DNA of 64,000 nucleotides from Artemia franciscana (GCF_032884065.1 NC_088882.1:37368519-37432518); one strand, 5' to 3'. Shown: positions 10,817 through 22,905, counted from the stretch's first letter. Translations and numbers: made by a program. Notes: a model not told the origin generated them from the sequence alone.

Positions 10817-12781
10817 CTTCTCCTATTTTTACAATAATAAAAGAGTGAAGAATTCATAAAATGACAAGAATAATCCATCAAACAGCTTCTTTAAATTTTT
10901 GATTTGGGCAAGAATCCTTAACATATTTTTTGTAATAATTGATTAAGGTTAAAGCTATTAGAGCTGAAATTTATCAAATAAAAAAAGGCTAAATGAATAC
11001 ATCACTTAAGCCATATAAATAATATTTCACTTACCTATTTATTTTGAGCGATTTTTATCTGATTTTAGTTTTACCTGCTTCATTTAATTGAAGAACTTGT
11101 AGTGATAAAACACTTTTATTATTATCTTTTCGATATGAAGAAATGCCTTTATTGTTCACAAAAAACAATTTAACACAGATTTTACAAAATGATTTTACAG
11201 ATTTTACAAAATAAAATCGTTCGATATTTGTTTGCTTTTTAGGATATATTTGATTGTTTGTTCATGGTGGCAAAAAGTTGGTAAAAATTCACCCATTCAT
11301 GGTGGTAAAAAGAGGTACATAATCACGTTCGATACCTTTTAGGGCTAAAGTATTTGGAAACTTTAAAACTATGTTCATAGACTATTTTAATTAAGGGATA
11401 TTTATTTGCTTTTTAAGATATATTTGATCGTCAGACCATCCCTGACAAACTTTTTGTGGTCAACTAATTTTTATGCGAATTTTATAAGGGTGCAAATTTT
11501 ACAGAATAAAATTGTTTGATCGTTAAGAGATTATGTTGATGCTTTTAACAAAAAAGTATTTTGTTTCAGTGTTTATTGTTAGAGTGTTAGTTATCGTAGA
11601 GTGCTTATCATTGGACAAATTCGTTATTAACAAGCGAAATTTTTATGTATCATTTGTATTCCAGGAGTTTAGCATATAGGTTTATTTAAAAATAGATTAA
11701 AGAAGTATTTTTTTAATGAAGAAATGTAGTTTATTAGTAGACTTTCTCTGGAAAATGATATAGTGGGAGTACATTTATTTTGCTTTTAATCAACGAATGA
11801 TTTGTTGAGAGTCCAAAGATTGCAGCTGTTTTTATCAGGTGCATTGGTTTGAAATGTCTGAAAATGTGTCTGTTGGGATGACTTGACTAGTGCAGCACCT
11901 GGGGTCAATCTAGCCAATCATGTATTTAGCTCATTTAAATCAGAGAATTCAAATATACATTTAATGAAAGGTTTCCACCTTGTTGATATTATAGTCATAC
12001 AAGATATGTTATACATATAATTTAATGTCCCCGTTGCAGTACCTATTCTACCCTGAATTCTCCTGCTTTAATAATTCAGAATGTAAGTGAATACGGTAGA
12101 GTCAGGAGAATGAGTCAGGGAGAATGGTCAAATTTAGTTCATTCTCAAGGTGTGCTTTCCATCTAGTTCGTATTCCATCTGTGGATTGTATGTGGTTGAC
12201 ATGCTTGTCATGGGGGGAGCAAGGTTCTTCTTTTTAGCCAGTTATTTTGCTCCTTACCTTTGCCGTTTATTAAACGAATAATCTGTTGGGAGTCATAGGG
12301 TTGCAACGTTGTTTTATCAGACGCATTGTTGCCCTCCCTTGATTGTTGATACAAGGGATGTTTATTAATATGTAGTTTGCAAATAAATTAGTCACTTATT
12401 CAATACTGAATTAATGCAGTTCTTTGATAACGCACTGTAGCGACACTTTTTAGACAAACTCATATTTAAGTAAACACATGCACAACCTCAAGTTGAAGAA
12501 TTTCAATTAAATTACAAGCTTATTGTTTCAAAATTGAGAATATATTTGCAAAAAAAAAGATGTTTCTGCTCTTTATCCAAAGAGAATAAATGAAGGATTT
12601 GTTGAATCACAACAATAATACCTCAAATTGGCTGTTAAAAATTGGACACGAAAGGCAAGATTCATTAAAACTAAATATATAGTGACTAATTAAGGTTAAG
12701 TGTTAAAAGTTTATTTGAGTTTCCATTAAAAATCATTTATTTTGAGTGAACTTTAGATTATTTCAAGTTTTCCTCTTGCAG
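10817..12781 (+). other. ZNF-A last intron
   Basis: Non-coding; aligns along its length with the last intron of ZNF-B, which contains an extra 600-bp direct duplication not present here. It ends in a pyrimidine-rich 'tttcctcttgcag' acceptor at 12781. Internal short direct repeat: 'gatatttgtttgctttttag' near 11224 and a variant near 11400. Confidence 0.6.
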
Positions 12782-13827
12782 ATAAGCCAAGGTGCCACAC
12801 TGCGAAAAAACCTTTCGAATGTGATAAGTGCAGTAAATATTTTGCAACAAATTCTAGTTTAATTCGTCATCAAAGAACGCATACTGGACAAAAACCTTTC
12901 AAATGTGATATATGTGAAAAAACATTTAACGAATCATCCCACCTGTCTTCTCATCAAAGAACTCATACTGGAGAAAAAACTTTCAAATGTGACATATGTG
13001 ATGAAACATTCAACCAAAAAGCTAACCTATCATCTCATCAAAGAACTCACACTGGCGAAAAACCTTTCAAATGTGACATTTGTGATAAAACATTCCACCA
13101 AAAAGCCCACCTATCATCTCATCAAAGAACTCATACTGGAGAAAAACCTTTCAAATGTGACGTATGCGATAAAACGTTTGGTTGGAAATCTACCCTATCT
13201 GATCATGAAATAATTCATACTGAAGAAAAACCTTTTGAATGTAAAATATGTATGAAATGTTTTTCTTTAAGATCTAATTTATATACACATCAGAGAACTC
13301 ATACTGGAGAAAAACCTTTCAAATGTGAAATATGCGATCAAACATTCCGCGTAAAATGCAATCTATCTTCTCACCAAAGAACTCATACTGGAGAAAAACC
13401 TTTCAAATGTGATATATGTGAAAAAAGATTTAACGAATCATCCCACCTGTCTTCTCATCGAAGAACTCATACTGGAGAAAAACCTTTCAAATGTGACATA
13501 TGTGATAAAACATTCAACCAAAAGGCTAACCTATCATCTCATCAAAGAACACATACTGGAGAAAAACCTTTCAAATGTGACATTTGTGATAAGACATTCC
13601 ACCAAAAAGCCCACCTATCATCTCATCAAAGAACTCATACTGGAGAAAAACCTTTCAAATGTGACATTTGTGATAAAATATTCCGCCAAAAAGCCCACCT
13701 ATCATGTCATCGAAGAACTCATACTGGGGAAAAACCTTTCAAATGTGACATTTGTGATAAAACATTCCACCAAAAAGTCCACTTATCATCTCATCAAAGA
13801 ACTCGTACTGGGGAAAAACCTTTCTAA
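12782..13827 (+). CDS. ZNF-A terminal exon: 12-finger C2H2 zinc-finger protein
   Basis: Entered in phase 1 from a 'cctcttgcag' acceptor. It encodes 348 residues to a TAA at 13825-13827 with no internal stop; the frame starts well before the first in-frame ATG (13252). Twelve C-x2-C-x12-H-x3-H units follow at a strict 28-residue period, the first Cys at exon residue 14, joined by TGEKP-type linkers (TGQKP after finger 1, TGEKT after 2, TEEKP after 5). The last zinc-binding His of finger 12 is Arg, so that finger is probably defective. Fingers 2-3-4 (helices NESSH, NQKAN, HQKAH) recur as 8-9-10, showing a six-finger, 504-bp block duplication. Such proteins bind DNA in the nucleus as transcription factors or repressors; the target is unknown. 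Closest relative in the window is ZNF-B. The downstream sequence is an eroded continuation of the array. Confidence 0.85.
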
Positions 13828-14178
13828 TGTTAAATATGCGATAAAACATTCGGTCAAAAATCAACTCTATCTGATCATGAAAGAATTCAAACTGAAGAAA
13901 AACCTTTTTGAATGTGATATATGTAAGAAATGTTTTTATTTAAGACCTAATTTATCTACACATCATAAAACTCATACTGGAGAAAAGCCGTTCAAATATA
14001 ACATGTGTGAGAAAACATTCCAACAAAAAGCCTACCTATATCCCACGGAAGAACTCATACTGGTCACAAACCTTTCAAATATGCCGTATGTGATAAAATA
14101 GTCTACCAAAAATAAAACCTAACTTATCATCAAAGAGTTCACACTGGAGAAAAACCTTTAAAATCCAACATATGCGAT
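13828..14178 (+). pseudogene. decayed 3' zinc-finger tail of ZNF-A
   Basis: Sequence after the ZNF-A stop still reads as about four further fingers (for example C-D-I-C-K-K-C-F-Y-L-R-P-N-L-S-T-H). It carries two early stops, a one-base insertion near 13906, lost Cys residues (F-K-Y-N-M-C) and a further stop near 14112. It shows that the ancestral protein was longer. It ends where a LINE begins at about 14180. Confidence 0.85.
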
Positions 14179-14179
14179 C

Positions 14180-16215
14180 CTTTAAAATCCAAGAATTATT
14201 GGAACAAAGTGGCTATCACAAGTCCAAAAAGGGCCGAATTTGCACTTTAGTGTCTGTACACAAAAAACAGCAAAAATTTAAAAAATTGTCAGTGTCATAA
14301 AATCATAAAAATTGTAATCAATAAAAAGTCAACCAATAAAAATTCGTAAAATTAAAACAGGGAAAACAAATTTGAACAAAAGTCTAACTAGCAAGAATTA
14401 AAAGGTTCATAGTTGCCAAATAAACACTAAAACTATAAGATAAAAGTGGAGTGAGAAGGGGAGGTATTCATTTAAAATTTCAACTATATGAGGGATGAAG
14501 GCTCCTCTATATATTTCAGTAGAAACTTTTATTGGGGCAAGAAGCGAGATTTTTCTTGAAGCAGAATGTCGGGGGGGGGCATAAATGTTCACTAGGGAAA
14601 AGAGAACTAGTATGAGGGCTATGCACAGCATTGTGGGCAAAACGTAAGGAAATTTGGGCTCTCCTTCCCTTAAGGGTAACTAGATTTGCTCTCCTAAGAA
14701 GGGAAATGTAAGGTACTTTACCCCCCCCCCATTGAAGATATTTCATAGGTACCTTGTTTGATCTGCCTCTATTCTGTCCGACAATTCATTGGAGATGCAA
14801 GGATTCAAAACAAGACAAGTGTATTCGAGCGTAGGACATACAAAAGAGAGAAAAATCCCTAAACGACGTGATTTAGGGCATTTAAATTTATTATGGAGTT
14901 TGAGGTGAGAAAATGCAGTATTTGTACGTTTCATGAAATCATTAATGTGGGAACCTCATTTTAAATCGCTTGAGATGGTAAAACCCAGTAATCTCATAGT
15001 ATTAACAGTCATTTCAGGGGGGATTAGACAGGAGAAAGAAGGGGAGTTTTAAGGAAACTAATTGATAAAACTGTGGGCTTTAAAGGGTTGGCTCTCATAT
15101 CACCAGCAACAGCTTCATCTGATATTGACTCCAAGATGTCCATTGGGTTACTTTTTAAATTTCTGAAACATGTTTCTAAGATGGTTAAATCTTCAACGAA
15201 TTTTCATCTATCCGGGAAAGCGACACCAAGACTGTTTATCATGGTAAGAAATAACATTGGGCCTAAGAGGGTTCCCTGGGGCACACCATTATAAATGGGG
15301 AGGGGATCAAAATATACATTCATGTATTTGATGATTTATGTTCCATTAGAAAGGAAGGACAAAATTATTCTTATTAAATAGGGGTCAACTAGAAAGTCAT
15401 TGGCTAGTTTTTTTTACTAATATATCATGATTAATTAAATCAAAGGCTTTTTGTAAGTCTACTGCGATAACATTGAGCCAGGTATTGGGCTCTTCAAGTT
15501 TGTTTCATATAGTGTGAACAAGATAGTATGTGGTAGAAGTAGAGTGCAAATTTTCGAATTGTATTTGATCAACATTTGGGATTATTTTTACTTTTAACCA
15601 ATCAGCTAAAAAGCTTTCATATAACTTGGAAAATACTCGAGTAATAATAATAGGCCGAATACCAGCAAAATCTTGTTTGCTACCCTTCTTTTTTACGTGG
15701 GTAACAATGAGGGAACTTACCAGTAGAGGTAATTTCTTTAAAAAGTACGGACAAAGGCACTGAAAGAATGTCTGCATATGCTTTAATAAGTACAATTGGG
15801 ATGTCTAGTGGACAGGTGCTGCACTTTTTAATGTTTTAATTTTTGCCTTAACGTCTGAGAGCAAAATAATAGGGAAATTGGAAAAGTGTAGATCGTAAAT
15901 AGTATTAACAGAGAGGGGAAGGCAGTAACATATTACAATATTATGTTATATATAGTATATACAACATATAACATGTAGCATTACATATACGCGTTATATA
16001 TAGCATATACGATACAACATATAACATGTTAACAATATTAAAAGAGGGGATCATAAGCAGTATTTATAGAGATGGGAGGGAGGCTTTGAATTATGGAGGA
16101 AAGAAATTTATTCAGATCATTGGCTGTAAATAGGGGCTCTTCTTGTAAATGGAAATCTATATTATTATGCATTTTCCCACAAATCTTGTTTATACTTTTG
16201 TACTGTTAATATTGT
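14180..16215 (-). mobile_element. degenerate LINE (RT region), minus strand
   Basis: Minus-strand reading shows reverse-transcriptase blocks in order: KQDFAGIRPIIITRVFSKLYE (about 15610-15680), VDLQKAFDLINHDILV (about 15430-15480), GVPQGTLLGP-like (about 15245-15290), a degenerate F-V-E-D motif C (about 15190), LGFTISSDLK, HLKLHNKFKCPKSRR and FVCPTLEYTCLVLNP (about 14800-14930), then a C-terminal ISLLRRANLVTLKGRRAQI block near 14660-14730. This order is typical of CR1/L2/jockey-type elements. Several frameshifts and stops make it inactive. It interrupts segmental duplication A between the zinc-finger tail and the 3' flank; B lacks it. Confidence 0.8.
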
Positions 16216-16281
16216 AGTGAACAATATTAAAGATATCTTACTGAAAAAATAACGCATTTAAGTATAATGTATACATGGAAC

Positions 16282-16641
16282 CAGAGGCGCCATTTGGGGG
16301 GGGGGGTCAGGGGTTGGCAAATGCCCACCCCAGATTTTCCAGGGGGCCCAAGCTTCCACCACAAAGGGCTCTTTGCCGGCCATAATAATCCATTCTGTTC
16401 AATTGATTTGAAATTACTGCACGCCTATTAACCAAAGAGCGTAATAACTTGACGACCCTTGGGGTAATTACGCTATTTGCTATTAATTATTGTAAACTTT
16501 GAAAGTAGGTAAGATACATAATAAGATTCTCGAGTTCTGTCAAATGCCCATTTCCTAGATGAATACGCGGCACGAAGTGAGTCGGGGGGCCCAAGATGGA
16601 GTTTATGCCCACCCCAAGATTTGGTCCAAATGGCGCCTCTG
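16282..16641. mobile_element. hAT-type MITE (360 bp) with perfect TIRs and 8-bp TSD
   Basis: Begins CAGAGGCGCCATTTGG and ends with its exact reverse complement CCAAATGGCGCCTCTG. It is flanked by direct repeats catggaac at 16274-16281 and 16642-16649. The paralogous site in copy B (54944-54951) has a single catggaac with contiguous flanks, proving an insertion. An 8-bp duplication and CAG-starting termini are hallmarks of the hAT superfamily. There is no transposase ORF, so it is non-autonomous. The interior contains a second pair of near-inverted blocks ('tgcccaccccagat' and 'atgcccaccccaagat'). Confidence 0.95.
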
Positions 16642-18095
16642 CATGGAACGTTATGCTATTAGTTCTCAATGATTTCTACATAAAAGAAATCTGAGGGAAA
16701 ACCATTTGTTTTGTCAATGTGTTAGGGTGTTATACATATATCCAGTGTCAACGTTCTCGTGTCAAACATTTATTAAGTGTAGATTCTTTGTTATTTCAAA
16801 ATTATGTATGTTCATGTCATAGTCATCGAAAACACCATTCTGGTGAATTTGTTTTCCTATCTCAGCATATGACAACCCTTTTTAAAACTTCAGCAAATCT
16901 GAATTATGATTTAAAAAAAATGCAATTATGAAATAAGAAAGCACGGTCTTAAGAATTTTAATAAGATTAGTTTTTTTTACCCTGAAAAATCTTTTGGTTT
17001 AGCGTATGAGAAATTAGACAAGTAATGGTACCTTATGAAATGCAGTTTCCTTTAAAATCTTACATTCGAACTTACAGCATCTAATTTCACTGTGGTGCAA
17101 TGCCGAAGACTGGATGAGGTCTTGAAACTGTTTTATGTAAGTTATCTACATTTCCACTTTTCTGCTTAACTTTTACTTTGGTCTTTTCGCTCTTGTTGCA
17201 ATCAGTTGCCTTTTTTAAACTTATTGTATGTATTTTCAATATTGCTTTTATGTTTTTTTTTTATGACTGGTTCTTTTTTATTGTTAAATTTACTAAAAGC
17301 ATTAACTTCAATCTTATTTAATGTAAAGAAACAAATCGTTTTTACTAACCTAAGTGAATCCACTGAACACAAATGATTTTTTTTTATTTTATTATTTTTG
17401 CTGATCGTCTGAAACATATTTTGATTAGTAAGAATGTTGGCAGTTTTGGTTCTATAGTTTGAACCCAGGAGAACGCCACATCAATCTTTCTAGGAAAGGT
17501 TGTCATAGTTTAAAGTGAAATTTTTTAACCTATCCCTAAGCTTATTGTTAATTCTTGAAGAAATTGTATTTATGCATTTCTAGAATATATTTGTGAGCTT
17601 TATTTCAACTTTAGTTGTATTTATGACAAACAGTTTTATTTCATATACAGTTTTATTTCATATATAGTTTCATTTTATTTCATAGTTCATAAATTCTTTA
17701 TGAGAAAGTATTCTTCACATCTGTTTTTCCAGAGCGTCTTCAGAATAGAAGCCAGTAAAGGTTAATTTGTTATGCTTAACTCAAATATAGCTTATTTTGT
17801 GTCTTGATCTTGACTGTAGTAAGAATAACATATATGGTATTCGAAGATCTGCATGGGGCCCAGCCTAAAACATAATTGCCCAATATCTAATAAATGTTGG
17901 ATTTGGAAAACAATCTTACCTCTGGTGTTTCTAAATATTCTAATTATTTATGGCTTCAGTTTCAGTTCGATAGTTCCTGGGGCTTTTTTCTTTATACAAA
18001 TAACAAATCATCTTATTAGATAACTGACTCAAGGCTCTTGTAAGTTTTGGATTTCATTGTAAAATTGTCATTAAGATCCCACCCCTTTTTTGGGG

Positions 18096-20389
18096 AGTTT
18101 AACTCATTATTATACTTTTGGACCAATAAATTATTCACTAATTTCTTTTGATGTGTACCCTTGAAATTAATAAGTTATATACTTTGTCGGTGCATTAATT
18201 GTAAAAAAAACTGTTTAAATACAGTTTAGTTTTTTATGTCGTTCTTTACCTATGGTTTGTGATAATAAATTATTTGACCCAAAATATATAAACCTTTACG
18301 TTAACCGTTTATTTCTTATCGACTCCGTTAATCTTTGCTACTAACGTGTTACCGTTTTTCTTTTCTACCTCTGTTCATTTCATGTATAATATATTATGCC
18401 CTTTTTTACGGTTTTGGTTTTGTAATCTTTTAGGCAAAACTATGAAGTCTTTGGGCCAGGGAGATCTTAATGTACATTCAGTTTTCATTTTGTGGTGCTG
18501 GGTCCTATTTTTTTTTTCGTATAGACTCATTAAAAATGGAACTCAATAGCTCCAAAAGAAAGTTTCTCCCGTGAATCTAAGACATTAGAAGAACATTGCT
18601 TAAGCTAAGAAAAATAACGTTGCAAATTTTGATAATTTGTTTTGGACTTGCATCTTTGAGGCCCTGGCCAATTGGGAACCTATTATAGAAAAAAAAAATG
18701 CAAATTATCCCTATAAAGGGCAATAAACCTATTTTATGATGTATTCCAAACTTTGACCCTTAAACTTTTCCCTGGGTTAAGACGACCTAAATTAGTGACC
18801 AAGAGTAAATAGAATATTTTTTCGCTTCAAAATTGGGCAAATCTTTTTTTTTTACGTTTAAGACTTGTCGGTCGTATGAGGTAAACGAGCCCTCGTATAT
18901 CAAATAATAAATTGGGGGAACGGGACCCTGAAAACAGGGATTAGAAGTTTTCTTTTTTTAGGAAAACCCAAAAATCAAGGGGGCCATAATTGTTGAAAAA
19001 TGATTTGCCTTAAAATCGGACCAATATGATAGTCAATAAACTTCTCTTCTGAACAGACTATGACTTATGGTCTTAATTCCCTGAGGAAGTTGACCCAAAT
19101 GCATATGAAAATTTATTTTCCGAGGCACTGTTTAATCTAAAAAATGGGTGAAAAGCAGAGCAATTTTAACTGGCTTTTAAATGTCAAATATTGTTGCTTT
19201 GGCAAAGGAGATCACATGTTTTCTGTGTAACCGTAAGATCTTTTGAGGGGTGGTGGTGGTAAGAAATAGGCTAAAAACCTTTAGTGTTTTATCAGTCTTA
19301 AGTTTAAAATTTTAATTCCTTTGACCAAGGAGCATATACTCCTTGGCCACCAACTTAAAAACGGTGTGCATGCAAGTCAACCTCGTTCAGCTCAACTTAG
19401 TTAATTGAGCCCTCAGTGACGCGGTCTTTTTTGATTTCAACGCCCTTGAACTAACTTTCTCTGCAATTCTACTGCCGTGCAATTTAACGCGGGACCTAAA
19501 ACCTATAGTCAGATCTGACTTTTTGAGCTATGCTTTAGATTCTTAATCTATGCAAATGAAGTGTAATTACAAGTTGCGTTGAACTTAGTCTTGACTCCCG
19601 ACTCCAAGTCTTAATTAGTGAAAAAAAACGTTTTACTATAAATCTAAAAAAAATAATTTTTACAGGAAGCAGCCAGAGCCTCAAAACAGGCTCTGTTTCA
19701 GTGATTTGCTCAAATTTATAAGGTCTTAAATAGGCAAAATGGGATATGGATGACAGCAACAGTTTTGAATACAATTGTCGCATTGGTTGTTTCTTTTTAT
19801 TTGAGGTCTTTTTTCTGCATTTAGATGATAGTCCTCTTTTATGAAATCTTAATAATATAGCACAAAACAGTGGCTGATTCGACAACCTGACTGAATATTC
19901 AAATCTAGTCCAAAATTTAAAGTACAATTCAATGGTTTAGTCTAATGATGAAAACATGTTAAACTAGTTTCGCAATTAAATTATAACCTCTATTTATTAG
20001 TAAGTCAATGCAAATTTATTTGAAGACATTTTCTAAAAACGAATTCATATTAACACCTGAAACAAACAATTTGATTTTATTTTCTGAATTCGCGACCTCT
20101 GGTAGATTTAAATATCAGATTTGCCGCTTTTCTTTAAAAGAATTAATTTTTTTAGGTTTTTTTCTTGAAGATGAAACTACAAACGAACAAAAACTATCGC
20201 TTTTAAGTAGAGACAAAATATAGTTTTGACAAACTCTTCCGAATAAACTGGCTCATGATATTTTCCTGTATTTGTTGATTTCCAAAAAACTAGCTCTTTA
20301 TTGATGCCTTTACTAAAAAAGACGCAACAAACACAGTATTAAAAGTTCAAGATATCCTTAAGTGGAAGAGACTCAAGTGATGTCCCCAA
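18096..20389. other. intergenic, no gene recognised
   Basis: AT-rich sequence right of segmental duplication A. A 130-codon minus-strand frame (19535-19927) opens with TTG and has no recognisable motif; I regard it as chance. A short hairpin 'aaggagcatatactcctt' lies at about 19327-19344. Nothing else can be supported. Confidence 0.4.
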
Positions 20390-20545
20390 ATGATGAGACA
20401 AAGGCGTACTGCAAGATGTGACTACCCATCAACCATCCTATCTGCTACAGACAAACCAGCCGATGCCCCCAATGACGATCCAAGAAATGAATCAAACCCT
20501 CTGTTTTCACCAAAGCGCCGCTACAAAGCCACTTCTGGAATTTAG
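20390..20545 (+). CDS. small hypothetical ORF, 51 codons
   Basis: ATG to TAG, encoding MMRQRRTARCDYPST, then a polar Asp/Pro/Asn-rich stretch ending KRRYKATSGI. Its composition is protein-like (basic ends, few hydrophobics), unlike the surrounding AT-rich frames, so it may be a remnant of an exon or of a transposon ORF1. No homologue is recognised and no splice partners are evident. Low confidence. Confidence 0.2.
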   Translation: MMRQRRTARCDYPSTILSATDKPADAPNDDPRNESNPLFSPKRRYKATSGI

Positions 20546-20751
20546 CGAGACACCAACAATTGTGTACATGAGATACTGACTACTAAGAAATCCCGAAACT
20601 GAACCTGTTGGAGTAACTTCAAAATTAGATCTTCTTGAGACGCAAAGTAAGAGGAACAGAGATTTTTTGGAATAGATCTTTGTATCAAGTGGCCTGGGCA
20701 TATTAGTGAACAAGAATAGCTTTTAGTTTTTCAAACATATATGTTCTGTAT

Positions 20752-20830
20752 TAAATATCCTCCTTGACGACTAAGGTCCTTGCATCAGTCTTCCAGTGTA
20801 TTGGTGCAGCTGAGGTTCCACTTGCCTCTC
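20752..20830 (-). repeat. diverged SINE fragment
   Basis: Resembles the 3' half of the tRNA-derived SINE at 51226-51367 in the same orientation: 'ccttgacgactaaggtccttgc' here against 'cttgactactatggtccctgc' there, followed by a shared 'ccagtgtattggtgcag' type block. The tRNA-like head is not recognisable. Confidence 0.55.
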
Positions 20831-20978
20831 ACTCAATTGGACTATATGTCAAAAACTATTGTCAATATGGTGTCAGATTTCTAAGTTGTTAAAAATAACC
20901 AGACTTCTTAAATATATAGATGGTGCTAATTCGAAATACATTTGAAGTAAAAAAGAACATGTGCTTAAGATCAGATTA

Positions 20979-22180
20979 CTAACGCGCCGCAGGGCCGACG
21001 CAGGGACCTCAGTACATGGCTGCCAAATTGACACATTTTGTGTCAAAATGACACAATTTGATGTTGCGTGACACAATGACACATTCAGACGAAATGATGA
21101 CACAATCGACGAAAATGACACATTTTTCAATAAAAAATGACACAATCGACAAAAATGACACATTTTACAAAAAAAATGACACATTTTTGTCATCCTAGTC
21201 TTGATTTTTAAATGGTAATAAAAGAAAAGTAAAATTTCAGTTTTCTACCTCCAGAAAAGCTACAAATTAATGGAAGGGAATAGCGCTACCTAACGGTGGC
21301 AGTAGTACACAAACAGTGCAGAATACAGGACAGATGCCATAACCGTATTTAAAATTTAAACCACGCAAAAAAAACAGCCATAGGTGGAAATTTCAAATCA
21401 AAATGCACGCTGAATATATGAACTTAATTGGCTTCTTGATTGAGTATTTGTTGTAGCCAACTGGTACGTACTTATTAGTAAAAATTAAACAGCATGCAGT
21501 TTATCAAAGCTGTATGCATAAGCAGCAACTCCCATTTTTAGAAGTACAGGAGGGGTATCCAACCTCGGACAAGATTACAAATTTCCAGAGATGTCCTTCC
21601 TTCAGAATAATCCATCTGGCCTAAAAAGGCACCAAAAATATGACAAAAATACTAGATTGAAGCTGGTTGAATGGCTTACATATTGAGTTAATAAAAAGCT
21701 TAGCCAATAAAGCCGATTACGTATAGAGCCGATTACGATTACGACGTCATACGAAAAGTCTATTTTCAATTTACGGTTGGAATTGATTGTCCCTAAAACT
21801 TTTATAAATGTAAAATTACCTCGTTGGCCGCCCAGACACAAATTCATAGTGTGTAATATTAATTTAATCGAATGTTTCTATTTCTTTCATGACGTCACAA
21901 AAAGGCCATGATCCCAAGATAATAGGATAAGGTTAAGTTTACTCCTTTTCGAACTGATTTGGAAAAGATTACATATTCAAACCTCTAAATAAAGATTTGA
22001 CAATTAAATCTGATACCACTTGTAGCAAAAAAAATGACACATTTTGTGACACATTATGGAATCTGAGATGACACAAAAAGCACATTTTCGGAAAAAATAT
22101 GACACACTCCTTAAAAAAAAATTGGCAGCCCTGCCTCAGTAGTCAAGAAGCGTTGTTAATCTAATACAATAAGAACAGAT
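20979..22180 (+). repeat. SINE fragment split by a hAT insertion
   Basis: The bases 20979-21014 and 22142-22180, joined across the hAT element, match the SINE at 51226-51367 ('gcagggccgacgcaggg', then 'gtcaagaagcgttgttaatc' and an 'aatacaata' tail). The 5' tRNA-like half is missing. The split confirms that the hAT element landed inside a pre-existing SINE. Confidence 0.8.
21015..22133. mobile_element. non-autonomous hAT element (1119 bp)
   Basis: Left end CATGGCTGCCAAATT and right end, reverse-complemented, CAGGGCTGCCAATTT form imperfect terminal inverted repeats. Flanking 8-bp direct repeats cctcagta lie at 21007-21014 and 22134-22141. Both subterminal regions are crowded with short 'atgacacattttt' motifs (about 21027-21190 and 22030-22110), as expected for transposase-binding subterminal repeats. 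No ORF of transposase size is present; the largest frames are under 110 codons and derive from the repeats. Inserted in a SINE remnant. Confidence 0.9.
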
Positions 22181-22267
22181 TACAATTGATTGTAGTTAAT
22201 TACATTATTGGAGTAGCATCTAGGCAAGTTACTGTGCTTGTTTTTAGATTTGAAGCCTTAGAAGAAT

Positions 22268-22905
22268 TTTTAGGTGTTAAAATTCTGTTTAATTGACTAC
22301 TTGCTATCTTGGAAAGGGGTTGGGTTAGGAAAATGAAACTTTCAGGGAAGGGTCTACAGGCTAAAGTATGTCTCAGGAAGGTATTTTAAAGTACTCACCT
22401 CCACTCCTTCTCTCTCTAGAGGGCCCTGAAATTTGCCTACATGACAGGTCTATACCTATTGAAATTTTGACAAAACAACATTTTACCTTAATTTTCAGTT
22501 ACTAGTTGCTTTTTCACTGCCTTTAGCTCTGAAAATGCAATTCCTGGTATCTGAGTAGAATTTTGAGCCATATCAATTTTTTTCAACGTTTAGAAAATGT
22601 ATTTGCATATTTTAAAACTTTTTAAAATGGGATTGAGCAAAGTTATCAAGCTGAAAATAATTTTTTTGTATTTCAATTAAGCAGAAGATCTATTTTGCAA
22701 GGTTTTCACTTTTATAAGACACATTCTTAAAGATCATTGAAGGTAAGGGCCCTCTAGAGGGAGAAGAAGTAGAGCTAGGTACTTCAAAAAATCTTTCTGG
22801 GACATACTTTAGCCTGTAGACCCATCCCTGAAAGTTTCATTTTCCTAACCTAAACCCTTTCCAAGATAGCAAGAAGTCAATTAAATAGAATTTTACCATC
22901 TAGGC
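22268..22905. repeat. inverted-repeat element with ~170-bp arms
   Basis: 22268-22440 and 22742-22905 are imperfect reverse complements. Shared blocks include 'cttgctatcttggaaaggg', 'aggaaaatgaaactttcagg', 'gtctacaggctaaagtatgt' and 'ctctagagggccct'. The arms flank about 300 bp of unique sequence. No ORF is present. The terminal 8-10 bases do not give a clear target-site duplication, so the class (MITE or foldback) is undecided. Confidence 0.75.

Larger units (their letters stand above)
6508..18095 (+). repeat. segmental duplication copy A (ZNF-A locus)
   Basis: Paralogous to 50088-56766 in the same orientation. Matched segments are 6508-6650 with 50088-50225; 7706-8165 with 50243-50695; 9552-10278 with 50843-51235 (approximate, because A carries extra minisatellite units); 10812-14178 with 51532-54897; and 16220-18095 with 54890-56766. 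Exons, introns and 3' flank all align. Copy A is interrupted by material absent from B: inverted/tandem duplications (6651-7705), an R2 satellite (8166-9350), minisatellite expansion (9866-10278), a LINE (10283-10816), a second LINE (14180-16215) and a hAT MITE (16282-16641). The right edge is where 'tcattaagatcc.accccttttt' stops matching. Confidence 0.9.

Noticed and set aside
12905..13213. 102-codon plus-strand ORF within the zinc-finger exon
   Set aside because: Out of frame with the zinc-finger reading; its repeated LIKELILEKNLSNVT pattern is a shifted translation of the linker repeats.
13409..14101. 230-codon plus-strand ORF, the longest ATG frame at ZNF-A
   Set aside because: Same shifted-frame artefact; only its last part (about 13907-14040) re-enters the finger frame because of a one-base insertion, which supports decay rather than a second gene.
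19535..19927. 130-codon minus-strand frame
   Set aside because: Starts with TTG, no motif, no splice context, AT-rich region.
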